The notes below the pieces were generated by a model. It was not told where the DNA came from, did not search any database, and saw only the letters and a program-made list of their open reading frames with translations. DNA of 64,000 nt from positions 99,501-163,500 of the forward strand of contig CAJQUW010012468.1 in NCBI GenBank assembly GCA_907163375.1, read 5' to 3'. Below, piece by piece: positions 25,705 to 37,360 of the stretch (position 1 is its first letter; each line of letters opens with the position of its first letter). Made by a program: the position numbers and the translations under genes. The stretch is from Prostheceraeus crozeri. Taxonomy: Eukaryota; Platyhelminthes; Polycladida; Euryleptidae.

Positions 25705-26085
25705 AATTGGAAATATCGATGACAATGCAAATCGACATAGAAATCAACAGGGTCAACCAATATGTTTCTATCAAGTATGGAAGTTCCCATTACTCCAATG
25801 TATTTTTTAGTGGCGACAAATCCGCCATCTTTTTTAGCCAAGATCAATTAATTTCTATGTCAAATCAACTATCAACCTTGTATCAGCATTCTACTAACCA
25901 TAGAAATGGACCTTCATCTATGTATTTGTCTTCCAAATATCTGCGGATAACTATGTAAGTGTTCTCTGATTCATAGTTTTGACATAGCTATTCATTCCTG
26001 CATTCCATATTTCAATAATATTCTGTTGTCAATTGCGACATCAAATACAACTGCTTATAAGCGCTGGTTAAAAAGTAATATCATG
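25705..26085 (-). mobile_element. dispersed non-autonomous repeat, uninterrupted copy (called R37 here)
   Basis: On the minus strand this block matches 35300-35541 plus 36914-36985, and 37140-37360 on the + strand. It is the uninterrupted version: where this copy is continuous around the tcaaatcaacta string (25859-25872), the copy at 35.5 kb is split by a Penelope-like element. It contains three CATAGAAAT words (25736, 25851 inverted, 25899), so it may itself be a composite of small elements. No coding capacity. Confidence 0.65.
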
Positions 26086-27312
26086 AGCGTCTATATATAC
26101 ATAATTTGCTCAGGATGCCGAATTATGCAATATGTGCAATTTTTTTAGAGGCTGAAAGTTTGGAAGGCTGAATGAAAATAGCCAGTTATTCTTTATTTTT
26201 TCGGAGGATGATTCATTGCTGCGGAACTCATGGTGTACCTAATCAGCTTTCAGAGACTAGAAGGCGAAGAGTATTAAAGAGCAATTAACTTGAATATCAA
26301 AGCAATCATTACACTAAAACTAGTCTATGGATACTGAGCGCTCGGTTTGACTGATCAAGTCTTTCAGCGCGCGTCTCTGTCAGAGCGTCAGCCTCGAGAC
26401 CATAAAGAAGTAACCGTAGCACCGCAGACTTCAGCTTGGAGTTCACTCGTGGATGAATGAAACAGACGAGAATAAGAATAGGGAATAGGCATAAGAATAG
26501 GGATACGCTTGAGAAATTTAGAAAACCGCCATGTTACTGTCAAAGACGATTGATCAATATATGAAGTCGCACCCAACCCCCTACCCTCTAATTGCTTTGC
26601 AGAATCTGCTCTGTCTCAAAAATGACCGGAATCAAACTAAAAGTTAAGGAGAAATCACATCCCTGATAAGTAGCAGAGTAATACGAGTAATAATGAACAA
26701 TTCCAATGCTGTGCTTATGCGAATTAAAATTTTAAGTTTTCCGACTCAGTTCTGAAAGTGCGGATGGCCCTTGATGAGAAAGTACGCATGACAGTCATAA
26801 TTCATAATAAAAATTGCGGAGAATGTCCTGAGAGACGGCAAATACCTAACATTTGGAATTCTTTCACAATCAAAAATATTTGCATTCACTTTCAATAGGA
26901 ATTTCCTTGCGCAATTATCGTAACAAACAGCTAACATTTTACAGCATGAGAAAATGCGAGCTGGATAAGTTCAGGTCATACAAGACAAGATGTTGCAGAA
27001 AAAGAAATCAACTGCACTACACAATCGGAGAATGCGCCTCATTGTCTCAGGATTTCACATTTTTCTAGTTTGTTGACAAAAAATTGCATGAGAACATTGA
27101 GCTCGCAAAATAACAATCAGTAACTACAATGGATACAACAGAGAATTTCAGAAAATGGAAAAAGAGAAGCTAAGATGATGGGAAGGATTTCAGTTGTATT
27201 ACTGTATCAGTTATTGCACAGCGCAGCGTGCGCGGCTGTACACGTACTAACATCTCCCTGTTCATGAATAAGAAGTATTGGGAGAGCCACAGACCTTTCG
27301 ATTTGCTGAAGT
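26086..27312. other. AT-rich intergenic sequence
   Basis: No gene recognised. Open frames of 61-71 residues on both strands show no domain. Nothing periodic. Confidence 0.45.
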
Positions 27313-27320
27313 TAGTGGAC

Positions 27321-27834
27321 CAGAGATGTAACCGGCCACCGGTCCGGTCCGCCATACCGATATAAGTTCGTTCCCGACTTATTTGAGAAACTGCACATGT
27401 CGTACACAGTTATTGAGGTCCAGTTATGTATGGGATTATATACGCGTATTTATATAGCATTCGCACGAAACTAGTGTATACAAAGAGTTGTAGCAGTAAC
27501 AAGACCAAAATCAGTTTGGTTGGATTTCTTATAGGCCTATCTTGATTGATAACTTTGAAGGACAAATTCCTGCATCCGCTCTCCTGTCTGGATGTTGCCG
27601 CCGGACCATGCCCGAAAATCTCAGGCCGGTCTCCATCTCTGATCCAACATAGGGCCTACATCACAATAGATGATATCAGCTGGTGTGGTAGTCATATATT
27701 AGCCTACATACACATGCATATCAACAATAGCTATTCATAACTACATACTTTAATCGAAAAGCTTGGTCGGTCCAGTACCGGTCGCCGGTCCGGTCCAATC
27801 CCATCTCGAAAATTCCGGACCGGTTACAACTCTG
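27321..27834. mobile_element. hAT-type MITE with 8-bp target duplication
   Basis: The 514-bp element begins CAGAGATGTAACCGG and ends with the reverse complement of CAGAGTTGTAACCGG, so the 15-bp terminal inverted repeats differ at one base. It is flanked by perfect 8-bp copies of tagtggac (27313-27320 and 27835-27842). An 8-bp duplication and CAGRG-type ends are established marks of the hAT superfamily. Subterminal regions on both sides are rich in ccggtccgg. There is no transposase frame, so it would depend on an enzyme supplied elsewhere. The perfect duplication suggests a fairly young insertion. Confidence 0.85.
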
Positions 27835-27954
27835 TAGTGGACTATCCGATCACATAGGCAGCGATCTAGATCAATGTTCCTAGATCTTGCATATTACCGA
27901 GGTTAGTCTATCCCGCTCTTCTTTGCTATTAGCAAGAATGCAGTAGAGTTTGAT

Positions 27955-28026
27955 GTGACCAAGCTTTGAACTCAGCAACTTCAAACGCACAGCGCACACT
28001 CTATCACAAGGTCACCGTGCATGCGG
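27955..28026 (-). repeat. degenerate tRNA-like sequence (possible SINE fragment)
   Basis: On the minus strand the segment has gtgaccttgtgatagagtg, an A-box-like string, followed by tgagttcaaagc, a weak B-box-like string. The outer bases ggtgacc and ggtcac can pair. The D arm is not canonical. This resembles the head of a tRNA-derived SINE but could be chance; no second copy was found in the window. Confidence 0.3.
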
Positions 28027-30717
28027 ACGAAGAAAATGGAGTGAGGACCAACTTCACCTAAACTTCGTCCAACTTATAAACTTTTTACAACTCTCCTCAA
28101 TGACTGGTATCTGTCGTCTTAGATGATCTTAAGAATCAATCAAACTTGTCATTGCAGGAGTTCCTCAATGGTCAATTTTGAAGAACCTACTCTTCTTCTA
28201 ATGTCAAATGGCCTCTTAGATTGCGTCCTGAGAGTATGAAGAACACATCTTCAAATTCAATTAGCATTGTTGCCATCTGTGGGCCGGAGCTCCCCCGAAT
28301 AAGTTGAGAAAAGCTAAAAGCTCGCTAAAGAGAGGCAGCAGCTGTTCATCATACGACATGTTGCAAGGATACTATTTCGGTAGAAGCAGCTCTGCAGCAA
28401 ATGAATGTGTACCCAAGCCTGAAATGATCTCCAGAAGCACACGCAGAGCTAATACCCTCACTTGCTATCATGTGAGATTATACCGCACACGTACTTTGAG
28501 TCGCTCAAAAACTTATTTTGTTTCCACGACAAAGCTTTGACCACTTTCCTTGACCAGTAAAATCTTGATACTTTCAAGAGGCATGCGAACAGGGGTCTTC
28601 ATCATGTGTAGAAAATCTGATGTTTTCATTAAAATTATTCTAATTCTCTATTTTCTTTCATTGAGTACGAACACCAGATGTGCAAGGGTGAAGAATAGTA
28701 GAAGGGAGAGAGAAAGAGAGAGAAGACAAAACTCAGAGAGAATGATATGGAGAAAACAAAGACGACATTGATTGGAATGAAAACTGTGATATTCTGAGTG
28801 TTCGGGTTCTCTGATGAAAGCATCACTTTTCCAGTGAATTGGTTGTCGATAACGACTGTATGACAGTAGCTAAGTCATCGCTCTAACAGCTGAGGTCTAC
28901 AGAATCCGTCGAAGATGAATAATCCATAAGATGATAGAGAAAATAGAAAAATAATCATATTAAGGGTTTTCCTTGTTAAAACCGTACAAATCGACTGATT
29001 TAGCAGAATTCTTTATCGTGACTTCCCGGTGTAGAGAGCGATTGAAATTTACTTTATCTAAGACGACAGCAAACAAACTAATGATTGAATGAAGTGAAAA
29101 AGTGATTGACAGCCTACGACAAAGGGAACATTAGAGGACAATACACTCGTAGGAGAACCTTCGACTCAATGATTTCACTTCGAATTTCATCTTCGGCAGA
29201 TTGGCCTTTGGGGATCATGCAGGAAGGTGGAAGAGGTCCCTTGATGAACTTTCCTAACGTTTCATAGTTTATATTCATAGATATTTCAAGTCCATGATAT
29301 CTTAAAGTTTGGAGATGGATGCGTTGCAGAGAAAATCATGAATTTGGTCTTTCTAGAGACTACATTCTCCGACATTAGATGTCACAGATTCTAGGTTCTG
29401 CAAAAATGCACGCATCACCGTTTCAGTGCTCAGCTTGAATCGTTTTCAATATTGATTTCGAGCCTTTCAAGAATTGTGGAAATCTCCGACAAGTTTCAAA
29501 TAAAATATTCGTTTAATTCACTATACAGAATGAGTGATACATTTCGAGGAAACACAAGTAACGAATTTTGAGGGTAAGTTTGAGTACATCGCACTACCGC
29601 TGCCTCATTATAAAAGAAGTATCATCACTCCGAATATCAAAAGAGATCAAATTGACGGTGCTCGAATTCTTGCTACATATTCTCATACACAAACTTGAGG
29701 ACAAAGAGTTTCCTACAAAATGCAAGAACTGTGTGATAATCAGTTCAAGAATCCTAGAGAACAAAATTCCAGACACAGTTCTCAATAAAGGAAAGTGAAA
29801 ACAGTTACAAAATGTTAAGTACAAGATACTTGAAGACAAAAGTGGAAAATATAAGTCTGTTTGGAGAGGATAAAATATTTAATACGGAAACATTCGTTCT
29901 GTACTATCGAAGTATGGAATCTATGAGTATCAGAAGTTCTTTCTGAAGCAATGTTAGTTGAATTCATCCCTCCAAGCTTACTTACAAGGAGAAATACTCT
30001 GCACATACCTGTCCTACTCAGCCTGCGAAGGCCTTGGTAGTCGCGGTTGTAGGTTGCATGCAGTTCTTATTTCACAGTGCAATAGTCTCCATGATTATTG
30101 TCTACGTAATAAAGGTTGTGCTTTCTACAGAGTTCTTTATTGCACTCCTCCGTTGAAATACATTAGCACATTAGCTCAAGAAATACCGCTGATTTCTACA
30201 ATTCCATAACAAATAGAAGTAGATTTTTACAGCTATGAACTTCTGATGGTCATAGATTCCGAGGATCCTGTGAAATATAAAGTTATTTCCACAACTCGTG
30301 CAAAGATATCCATCTTCATTGCATTATTCTAGAATAATGCAGTAAGAAGTTTCAACAGCTATGTAGCGATAAATTCTTCGACAACATTTACTACACGATG
30401 AGGGTCATTTATCGTCCGTCGAGCAGTAAGGTAGGATTCACTTCAATGGAGTGATTGCCAAGCCAGTACATTGCGATTTTGAGCAATATAAATCGAATCA
30501 TTATCAATGGCTTACGCTATGAAGATGCCATTGACACCCTCGTCCACCGAGCTATAAGATAATTTGCTCTTTCAGTGACAGGTAGTTTGTGATGTGATCA
30601 CCATGAAGAAAACACTCTAATTAATAAAGCTGAGAATGTCACCCATCGAAATGCCAATTTAGCATTTAATAAACACAGGATTACTATTCTACCTAATATA
30701 CTTACTCTATGCGTGAG
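28027..30717. other. AT-rich intergenic sequence with a short GA tract
   Basis: No gene recognised. A short GA-rich stretch (about 28695-28760) keeps the same purine strand as the larger blocks. Open frames of 60-83 residues lack known domains. Confidence 0.45.
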
Positions 30718-32266
30718 ATTTCCCCTCAAATGACGAAGAGAAAGAAGAAAGAGACGAGAGCGAATAAGAAGAACGAGAAAGAAGAAGAGGAAGGAGATGA
30801 AGAGGAAGAGGAAGAGGAAGAAGAGGAAGGAGAGGAAGAGGAAGAAGAAGGAGATGAAGAGGAGAGGAGGAGAGAGAGCAAGGAGAGGGCGGTTCCCCTT
30901 GCTGTGCCACTCGCACAAGTGATGTGAATGTGTACCCGAAGTAAATTATGAGAAAAACTCGTAGCTGGAGGACACGTGTTTCAGTGTATTTTTCGTCAGC
31001 TCCAAATACAAAATTTGAGAGAATAAGTAGAAGGAAGAAGAGGAGGAGGAAGAAGAGGAAGGAAGAAGGATATGAAGAGGAAGGCGGAGGAGAGGAAGGG
31101 GAGGAAGAAGAGGAAGGAGGAGGAGAGGAAGGCGAGGAAAAGGAAGAAGATGAAGGAGAAGGAGGAAGAGGAAGAAGAAGAGGAAGGAGGAGGAGAGGAA
31201 GAGGGAGAGGAGGAGAGGAAGGGGAGGAAGAAGAGGATGGGAAGGAGTGGAAAAGGAAGAAGAAGAAGGAGATGAAGAGGAAGGAGGAGGAGAGGAAGGG
31301 GAAGAAGAAGAAGGAGATGAAGAGGAAGGAGGAGGAGAGGAAGGGGAAGAAGAAGAAGGAGATGAAGAGGAAGGAGGAGGAGAGGAAGGGGAGGAAGAAG
31401 AAGGAGATGAAGAGGAAGGAGGAGGAGAGGAAGGGGAAGAAGAAGAAGGAGATGAAGAGGAAGGAGGAGGAGAGGAAGGGGAGGAAGAAGAAGGAGATGA
31501 AGAGGAAGAGGAGGAGAGGAAGGGGAAGAAGAAGAAGGAAGAAGAGGAGGAGGAGGAGGAGGAGGAGGAGGAGGAACAGGAAGAGGAAGAAGGATATGAA
31601 GAGGAAGGAGAAGGAGAGGAATGGGAAGAAGAAGAGGAAGGAGGAGGACAGGAAGGAGAGGAAAATGGAAGAAGAAGGAGAAAGAGGAGGAGGAAGAAAA
31701 AGAACGAGAGGGAGGAGAGGAAGAAGAGGAAGGCGGAGGAAGAGAAGATGGAGAATAAGAAGGAGAAAGATGAGGAGGAAGAAGAAGAAGAAAAAAGAAG
31801 AAGAGGAAGGCGGAGGAGGAAGAGAAGATGAAGAATAAGAAGGAGAAAGATGAGGAGGAAGAAAAAGAAGAAGAAGAGGAAGGCGGAGGAGGAAGAGAAG
31901 ATGGAGAAAAGGAAGAAGGAGAAAGAGGAGGAGGAAGAAGAAAGGGAAGATAGGGAATAAGAAGAGGAAGGCGGAGGAGGAAGAGAAGATGAAGAATAAG
32001 AAGGAGAAAGATGAGGAGGAAGAAAAAGAAGAAGAAGAGGAAGGCGGAGGAGGAAGAGAAGATGGAGAAAAGTAAGAAGGAGAAAAAGGAGGAGGAGGAA
32101 GAAGAAAGGGAAGATAGAGAATAAGAAGAGGAAGGCGGAGGAAGAAGAGAAGATGGAGAATAATAAGGAGAAAGATGTGGAGGAAGAAGAAGAAAAGAAG
32201 AAGAGGAAGGAGAGGAAGAAGAGGAAGGCGAAGGAGGAAGAGAAGATGGAGAATAAGGAGACAGAT

Positions 32267-32303
<37 letters not shown>

Positions 32304-32451
32304 GAGGAGGAGGAGGAAGAGATGAAGGAGAAGAGGAAGGCGGAGGAGGAAGAGAAGATGAAGAATAAGAAGGAGAAAGATGAGGAGGAAGAAAAAGAAG
32401 AAGAAGAGGAAGGCGAAGGAGGAAGAGAAGATGGAGAATAAGGAGACAGAT

Positions 32452-32488
<37 letters not shown>

Positions 32489-32667
32489 GAGGAGGAGGAG
32501 GAAGAGATGAAGGAGAAGAGGAAGGCGTAGGAGGAAGAGAAGATGGAGAAAAGGAAGAAGGAGAAAGAGGAGGAGGAAGAAGAAAGGGAAGATAGGGAAT
32601 AAGAAGAGGAAGGCGGAGGAGGAAGAGAAGATGAAGAATAAGAAGGAGAAAGATGAGGAGGAAGAAA

Positions 32668-32698
<31 letters not shown>

Positions 32699-32911
32699 GA
32701 AGATGGAGAATAAGAAGGAGAAAGATGAGGAGGAAGAAGAAGAAGAAAAAAGAGGAGGAGGAAGAAAAAGAAGAAGAGGAAGAAGAGGAAGGCGGAGGAA
32801 GAGAAGATGGAGAAAAGGAAGAAGGAGAAGAGGAAGAAGAATAAGAAGAGGAAGGAGAGGAAGAAGAGGAAGGCGAAGGAGGAAGAGAAGATGGAGAATA
32901 AGGAGACAGAT

Positions 32912-32948
<37 letters not shown>

Positions 32949-34011
32949 TAGGAGGAGGAGGAAGAGATGAAGGAGAAGAGGAAGGCGGAGGAGGAAGAGA
33001 AGATGAAGAATAAGAAGGAGAAAGATGAGGAGGAAGAAAAAGAAGAAGAAGAAGAGGAAGGCGGAGGAGGAAGAGAAGATGAAGAATAAGAAGGAGAAAG
33101 ATGAGGAGGAAGAAAAAGAAGAAGAAGAGGAGGAAGAGAAGATGAAGAATAAGAAGGAGAAAGATGAGGAGGAAGAAAAAGAAGAAGAAGAAGAGGAAGG
33201 AGAGGAAGAAGAGAAGATGGAGAATAAGAAGGAGAAAGATGAGGAGGAAGAAAAAGAAGAAGAAGAGGAGGAAGGAGAGGAAGAAGAGAAGATGGAGAAT
33301 AAGAAGGAGAAAGATGAGGAGGAAGAATAAGAAGGAGAAAGATGAGGAGGAAGAAAAAGAAGAAGAAGAAAAAGAAGGAGAGGAAGAAGAGGAAGGCGGA
33401 GGAAGAGAAGATGGAGAAAAGGAAGAAGGAGAAGAGGAAGAAGAATAAGAAGAAGAGGAAGGAGAGGAAGAAGAGGAAGGCGGAGGAAGAGAAGATGGAG
33501 AAAAGAAAGAAGGAGAAGAGGAAGAAGAATAAGAAGAAGAGGAAGGAGAGGAAGGAGAGGAAGAAGAGAAGATGGAGAATAAGAAGGAGAAAGAGGAGGA
33601 GGAGGAAGAAGAAAGAGAAGATAGGGAATAAGAAGAGGAAGGAGGAGGAGGAAGAGAAGATGGAGAAAAGGAAGAAGGAGAAGAGGAAGAAGAATAAGAA
33701 GAAGAGGAAGGAGAGGAAGAAGAGGAAGAAGAGGAAGGCGGAGGAGGAAGAGAAGATGGAGAAAAGGAAGAAGGAGAATAGGAAGAAGAATAAGAAGAAG
33801 AGGAAGGAGAGGAAGAAGAGGAAGAAGAGGAAGAAGAGGAAGGCGGAGGAGGAAGAGAAGATGGAGAAAAGGAAGAAGGAGAACAGGAAGAAGAATAAGA
33901 AGAAGAGGAAGGAGAGGAAGAAGAGGAAGGCGGAGGAGGAAGAGAAGATGGAGAAAAGGAAGAAGGAGAAGAGGAAGGCGGAGGAGGAAGAGAAGATGGA
34001 GAATAAGGAGA

Positions 34012-34042
<31 letters not shown>

Positions 34043-34800
34043 AGAAAGAGAAGATAGGGAATAAGAAGAGGAAGGCGGAGGAGGAAGAAAAGATGGAGAA
34101 TAAGGAGAAAGAGGAGGAGGAAGAGGAAGGAGGAGGAAGAAGAGGAAGGCGGAGGAGGAAGAGAAGATGGAGAATAAGGAAGAAGGAGAAGAGGAAGAAG
34201 AAAAGATGGAGAATAAGGAGAAAGAGGAGGAGGAAGAAGAAAGAGAAGATAGGGAATAAGAAGAGGAAGGCGGAGGAGGAAGAGGAAGGCGGAGGAAGGC
34301 GGAGGAGGAAGAGGAAGGCGGAGGAAGAAGAGGAAGGCGGAGGAGGAAGAGAAGATGGAGAATAAGGAAGAAGGAGAAGAGGAAGAAGAAAAGATGGAGA
34401 ATAAGGAGAAAGAGGAGGAGGAAGAGGAAGGAGGAGGAGAGGAGGAGGAAGAAGAAGAGGGAGGAGGAAGAAGAAGAGGAAGGAGAGGAAGAAGAGAAGA
34501 TGGAGAATAAGAAGGAGAAAGAGGAGGAGGAGGAAGAAGAAAGAGAAGATAGGGAATAAGAAGAGGAAGGCGGAGGAGGAAGAGGAAGGCGGAGGAAGAA
34601 GAGGAAGGCGGAGGAGGAAGAGAAGATGGAGAAAAGGAAGAAGGAGAAGAGGAAGAAGAATAAGAAGAGGAAGGAGAATAAGAAGAAGAGGAAGGCGGAG
34701 GAGGAAGAGAAGATGGAGAATAAGGAGAAAGAGGAGGAAGAAGAAATAGAAGAGGAATAACAGGATGATGCAGAGGGATTAGAAGGAGTAGAAGGAACAG
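30718..34800 (+). repeat. 4-kb purine-rich block with short tandem repeats
   Basis: Almost pure A and G on the + strand over 4 kb. Within it lie a regular 45-bp minisatellite (31271-31515, about 5-6 units) and irregularly repeated modules such as gaagagaagatggagaataag and gaaggcggaggagg. A 1357-residue minus-strand open frame runs through the block. It consists of Ser, Pro, Leu and Phe runs and stays open mainly because polypyrimidine DNA lacks stop codons, so I do not call it a gene. The + strand has Glu/Lys/Arg/Gly frames for the same reason. Such DNA can adopt triplex or R-loop structures; that is known for polypurine tracts generally, not shown here. Confidence 0.9.
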
Positions 34801-35299
34801 AAGAAGACGAAGAAAGAAGGTCAAGACAGAGAAGGACGGAAGACGTTGAAACCTGTGGCCACCTCCCATAAGGACATCAATTCTCCCTCCAGTAAAAGAT
34901 CGGCAGCAGACAACTGATGATCTGATGCATTGGGAAGAGAAGGGATTTGTGAAGAAGCTGAAATTTGCAGTATTTAGTCTACGGCGATAGACACTCCAAA
35001 GTGAAAGTGAATTCCACAAATGATCCCAGCGAGTTAAATTCGCTCAGAATCACGCAAATACTTGGCTTTATCAACGATAGTGAAGCATCAACTGAGCGCA
35101 AAATTACTTATACACTGGGAGAAACGAGATTGTGGTGAGGTGCGAGGAGTGTCGAGTACCTCTTGTCACTCGGCGGAGGTTTTAATCAAACCAAGAAACG
35201 GAGAGGAGAGGAGTTCAGTGAAAGTCAGAATGCATGAATTTTTCCATCAATGAACATTTGTCACAAGGTTGAAAATGTTCAGAGTGAAGTCAACTAATT
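34801..35299. other. spacer after the second purine block
   Basis: Mixed sequence with no recognised gene. A 63-residue + strand frame at 35062-35253 shows no domain. Confidence 0.45.
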
Positions 35300-35541
35300 A
35301 CTGCAAAGTAAGTATATAAGGAATCAATGGTTGATCTGTGACGATTGCTATGTTATAAGCAGTTTTATTTCATCCCGCAATTGACAATGACAACAGAAGA
35401 TTATTGAGATATGGAATGGAAGGAATGAATAGCTATGTCAAAACTATGAATCAGGGAACACTTACATAGTTATCCGTAGACATTTGGAAGACAACTACAT
35501 AGATGAAGGTCCATTTCTATGGTGAATAGAATGTTGATGTT
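35300..35541 (+). mobile_element. R37 dispersed repeat, left part, interrupted by the Penelope-like element
   Basis: Matches the minus strand of 25865-26085 and the + strand of 37140-37360, sharing for example gggaacacttacatag. The repeat resumes after the Penelope-like insertion at 36914-36985, where it matches 25790-25860. Its interruption gives a relative age: this repeat was in place before the Penelope-like element arrived. Confidence 0.7.
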
Positions 35542-35675
35542 GATAGTTGATTTAATTGATGGCTTTGGGCGGGAGGACCATTATTCAAAAAATATACACT
35601 ACGAGTGTGTAGGACAAAACTCTCCCGATTTTTGTTAGGCCGAAAATTATAATGACGTGAATAAAGACACAAGGT

Positions 35676-35712
35676 GGCCGACGTTTCCCATCCTGACGCT
35701 TTATCAAGGTCT
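35676..35712 (-). ncRNA. hammerhead-ribozyme-like motif in the Penelope-like tail
   Basis: On the minus strand the tail just after the stop codon contains CTTGATAAAG, a short paired region, then GGAAACGTCGG. Penelope-like elements are known to carry minimal hammerhead motifs with a CUGAUGA box and GAAAC-GUC in their terminal repeats. Here the GAAACGTC part is exact while the first box is degenerate, so self-cleavage activity is doubtful. Confidence 0.35.
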
Positions 35713-35732
35713 AATATGATAAAAGTGAAGCA

Positions 35733-36809
35733 CTACAGTAGATGGAGCCGTGTTGCGACTGCCTCGTGACGCCTGTTCATCCCAGGTTTACGATTATTGA
35801 TCAGACGACATTCCACCAAGCTGGTCTCCAGCGGATCACTCACACACTTTAAAAACGCAATGCTTAAATCATCTATACTGTTACATCTATGACATTCTTT
35901 TATATGCTCGCATAGGGCGCTACTGTTATTATTTTTGTTAATACTGTATTTATGTTCTTTGTATCTAGTGTAGAACGGACGAGAAGTCTTACCGATATAC
36001 GTAGATTTGCAGTGAATACATGTAAATTCATATACAACACAGGTAGTATCACATCTGTTTTTATCAGGTAGCTTCGTACAAAGTTCACAGTTTTCATGTT
36101 TTTGGAATGGCTTAATGTTCAATACGTTTCGCAGTTTTTTGTTACCTCTTGTGACAAACTTGATGTCCAATTTGAATTTACGTATGTGGTAATTTATTTT
36201 TCTTATCATGCTGTCACTAATGAAAGGTAGTTTCAAGATACATTTGTTCGTGTTATCTCTAATACTTCTGCTTTTATTTCTGCTTTTATTGTCATTACTG
36301 TACAGCTGAGTTTGAATATACTTTTCTGAATACCCACTATCCTTCAGGTTGTTTTTACACTTCTCCATGAGCATGCTTTTACTTTCTTCTGGAAGAGAAT
36401 TACTGCATCTTACTTCTAAATTGTGAAATTTTTGTTTGACGAAGTTTGATTTAGTCGAGTTCGGGACCCAGCTGTCTTTCTTTAAAGAGTTACCAGAAGC
36501 TAATTCTTTAGTGAACAATTCATGAACAATCTTTTTATTCCTCACCCAGACACTTCTATCTAGGAAATTTAGTTTTTCGTTGTTTTCTGGAATTTCAAGG
36601 GTGAAATTTATACTTTCATTGACAGAATTGAAAATTTTAGAAATTGTCTCGAACAATTTCATATCAAACTGCAGAGGACCAATTATAGAATCATCGATAT
36701 AGCGCTTGTAGATCAACGTTTCTAAGTCAACGTGCTCCTTCAGTAAGGAGATAGCTCTCATCTCAATATGGTTCATAAAGATAATTGCCAAAGGTGGTGC
36801 ACAGTGCGA
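35733..36809 (-). CDS. Penelope-like reverse transcriptase (C-terminal part) with GIY-YIG endonuclease
   Basis: The frame is open at its upstream end (no true start) and ends at 35733, giving about 358 residues. From the N-terminus there is APPLAIIFMNHIEM, the end of an RT palm motif, then YKRYIDDSI with the catalytic YxDD aspartates about 35 residues in, then the thumb. A linker with CELC and CDTTC cysteines leads into YEFTCIHCKSTYIGKTSRPF, the GIY-YIG core (here TYIG), with the downstream Arg and YKEH. This RT-linker-GIY-YIG order is diagnostic of endonuclease-bearing Penelope-like elements, whose product copies element RNA at a nicked target. Upstream RT motifs are lost by 5' truncation, so the copy cannot act alone. 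The cysteine-rich linker and TYIG core suggest the Penelope/Poseidon side rather than Neptune, which is uncertain. Confidence 0.88.
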   Translation of the reverse strand, partial: SHCAPPLAIIFMNHIEMRAISLLKEHVDLETLIYKRYIDDSIIGPLQFDMKLFETISKIFNSVNESINFTLEIPENNEKLNFLDRSVWVRNKKIVHELFTKELASGNSLKKDSWVPNSTKSNFVKQKFHNLEVRCSNSLPEESKSMLMEKCKNNLKDSGYSEKYIQTQLYSNDNKSRNKSRSIRDNTNKCILKLPFISDSMIRKINYHIRKFKLDIKFVTRGNKKLRNVLNIKPFQKHENCELCTKLPDKNRCDTTCVVYEFTCIHCKSTYIGKTSRPFYTRYKEHKYSINKNNNSSALCEHIKECHRCNSIDDLSIAFLKCVSDPLETSLVECRLINNRKPGMNRRHEAVATRLHLL

Positions 36810-36913
36810 CCCCCCCCCTTGTGTCTTTATTTACGTCATTATAATTTTCGGCCTAACAACAATCGGGAGAGTTTTGTGCCTACACACTCGTATCTTTTTT
36901 GGATAGTTGATTT

Positions 36914-36985
36914 GACATGGATGATCTTGGCCAAAAAAGATGACAGTTTTGTCGCCACGATAATTCTGCTTTGATTCCAGCTCTT
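36914..36985 (+). mobile_element. R37 dispersed repeat, right part
   Basis: Continues the repeat broken by the Penelope-like insertion and matches the minus strand of 25790-25858 (shared gatcttggc and aaaaaagatg). After about 36985 similarity stops. Confidence 0.6.
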
Positions 36986-37139
36986 CTTCGCATGATAGAT
37001 CAACCGTGGTTGTACCACATAGCTGCTAGCAAATGAAAATTTTCAATGTTTTCTAAGCAGTGGAGTTCAAGAGACGTGATGCAAATGACAGAACAAACAC
37101 TGTATACTATGTCTTCTTTCCAATGTTGTAAAACATTAC

Positions 37140-37360
37140 TGCTTTGTCCAAAGTAAGTATATAAGGGAAGTATGGAATCAATGGTTGATTTGTGGCGGCA
37201 GCTATGATATTACTTTTTAGCCAGCGCTTATAAGCAGTTTTATCTGATATCGCAATTGACAACAGAATATTATTGAGCTATGGAATGGAAGGGAATGAAT
37301 AGCTATGTCAAAGATATGAATCAGGGAACACTTACATAGCTATCCGCAGACATTTGGAAG
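37140..37360 (+). mobile_element. R37 dispersed repeat, third copy
   Basis: Same strand and order as 35300-35520, including aaagtaagtatataagg, gcttataagcagtttta and gggaacacttacatag. It stops short at about 37360. A further fragment, with agatgaaggtcaatttctatgg, follows at 37553-37577, so about 190 bases of unrelated sequence separate the two parts and may be another insertion. Confidence 0.65.

Larger units (their letters stand above)
35554..36901 (-). mobile_element. Penelope-like retroelement, 5'-truncated, with inverted pseudo-LTR and 12-bp target duplication
   Basis: The insertion is bounded by perfect 12-bp copies of gatagttgattt (35542-35553 and 36902-36913). It encodes, on the minus strand, the end of a reverse transcriptase and a GIY-YIG endonuclease. 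About 75-80 bases downstream of the coding region (35590-35674) recur in inverted orientation at the other end (36819-36896). Inverted or direct terminal pseudo-LTRs and variable 5' truncation are known habits of Penelope-like elements. The inverted repeat meets the coding part at a run of eight C residues (36811-36818). The coding frame is open throughout, so the insertion is probably recent. Confidence 0.85.

Noticed and set aside
25730-25862. 130-bp CATAGAAAT element with its own target duplication
   Set aside because: The flanking caaatc strings match only if the ends are shifted, so the duplication is ambiguous.
30946-35019. 1357-residue open frame, minus strand
   Set aside because: Almost wholly Ser, Pro, Leu and Phe runs over a polypyrimidine strand, where stop codons are rare by composition. 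Overlapping frames on the other strand are equally open. No domain.
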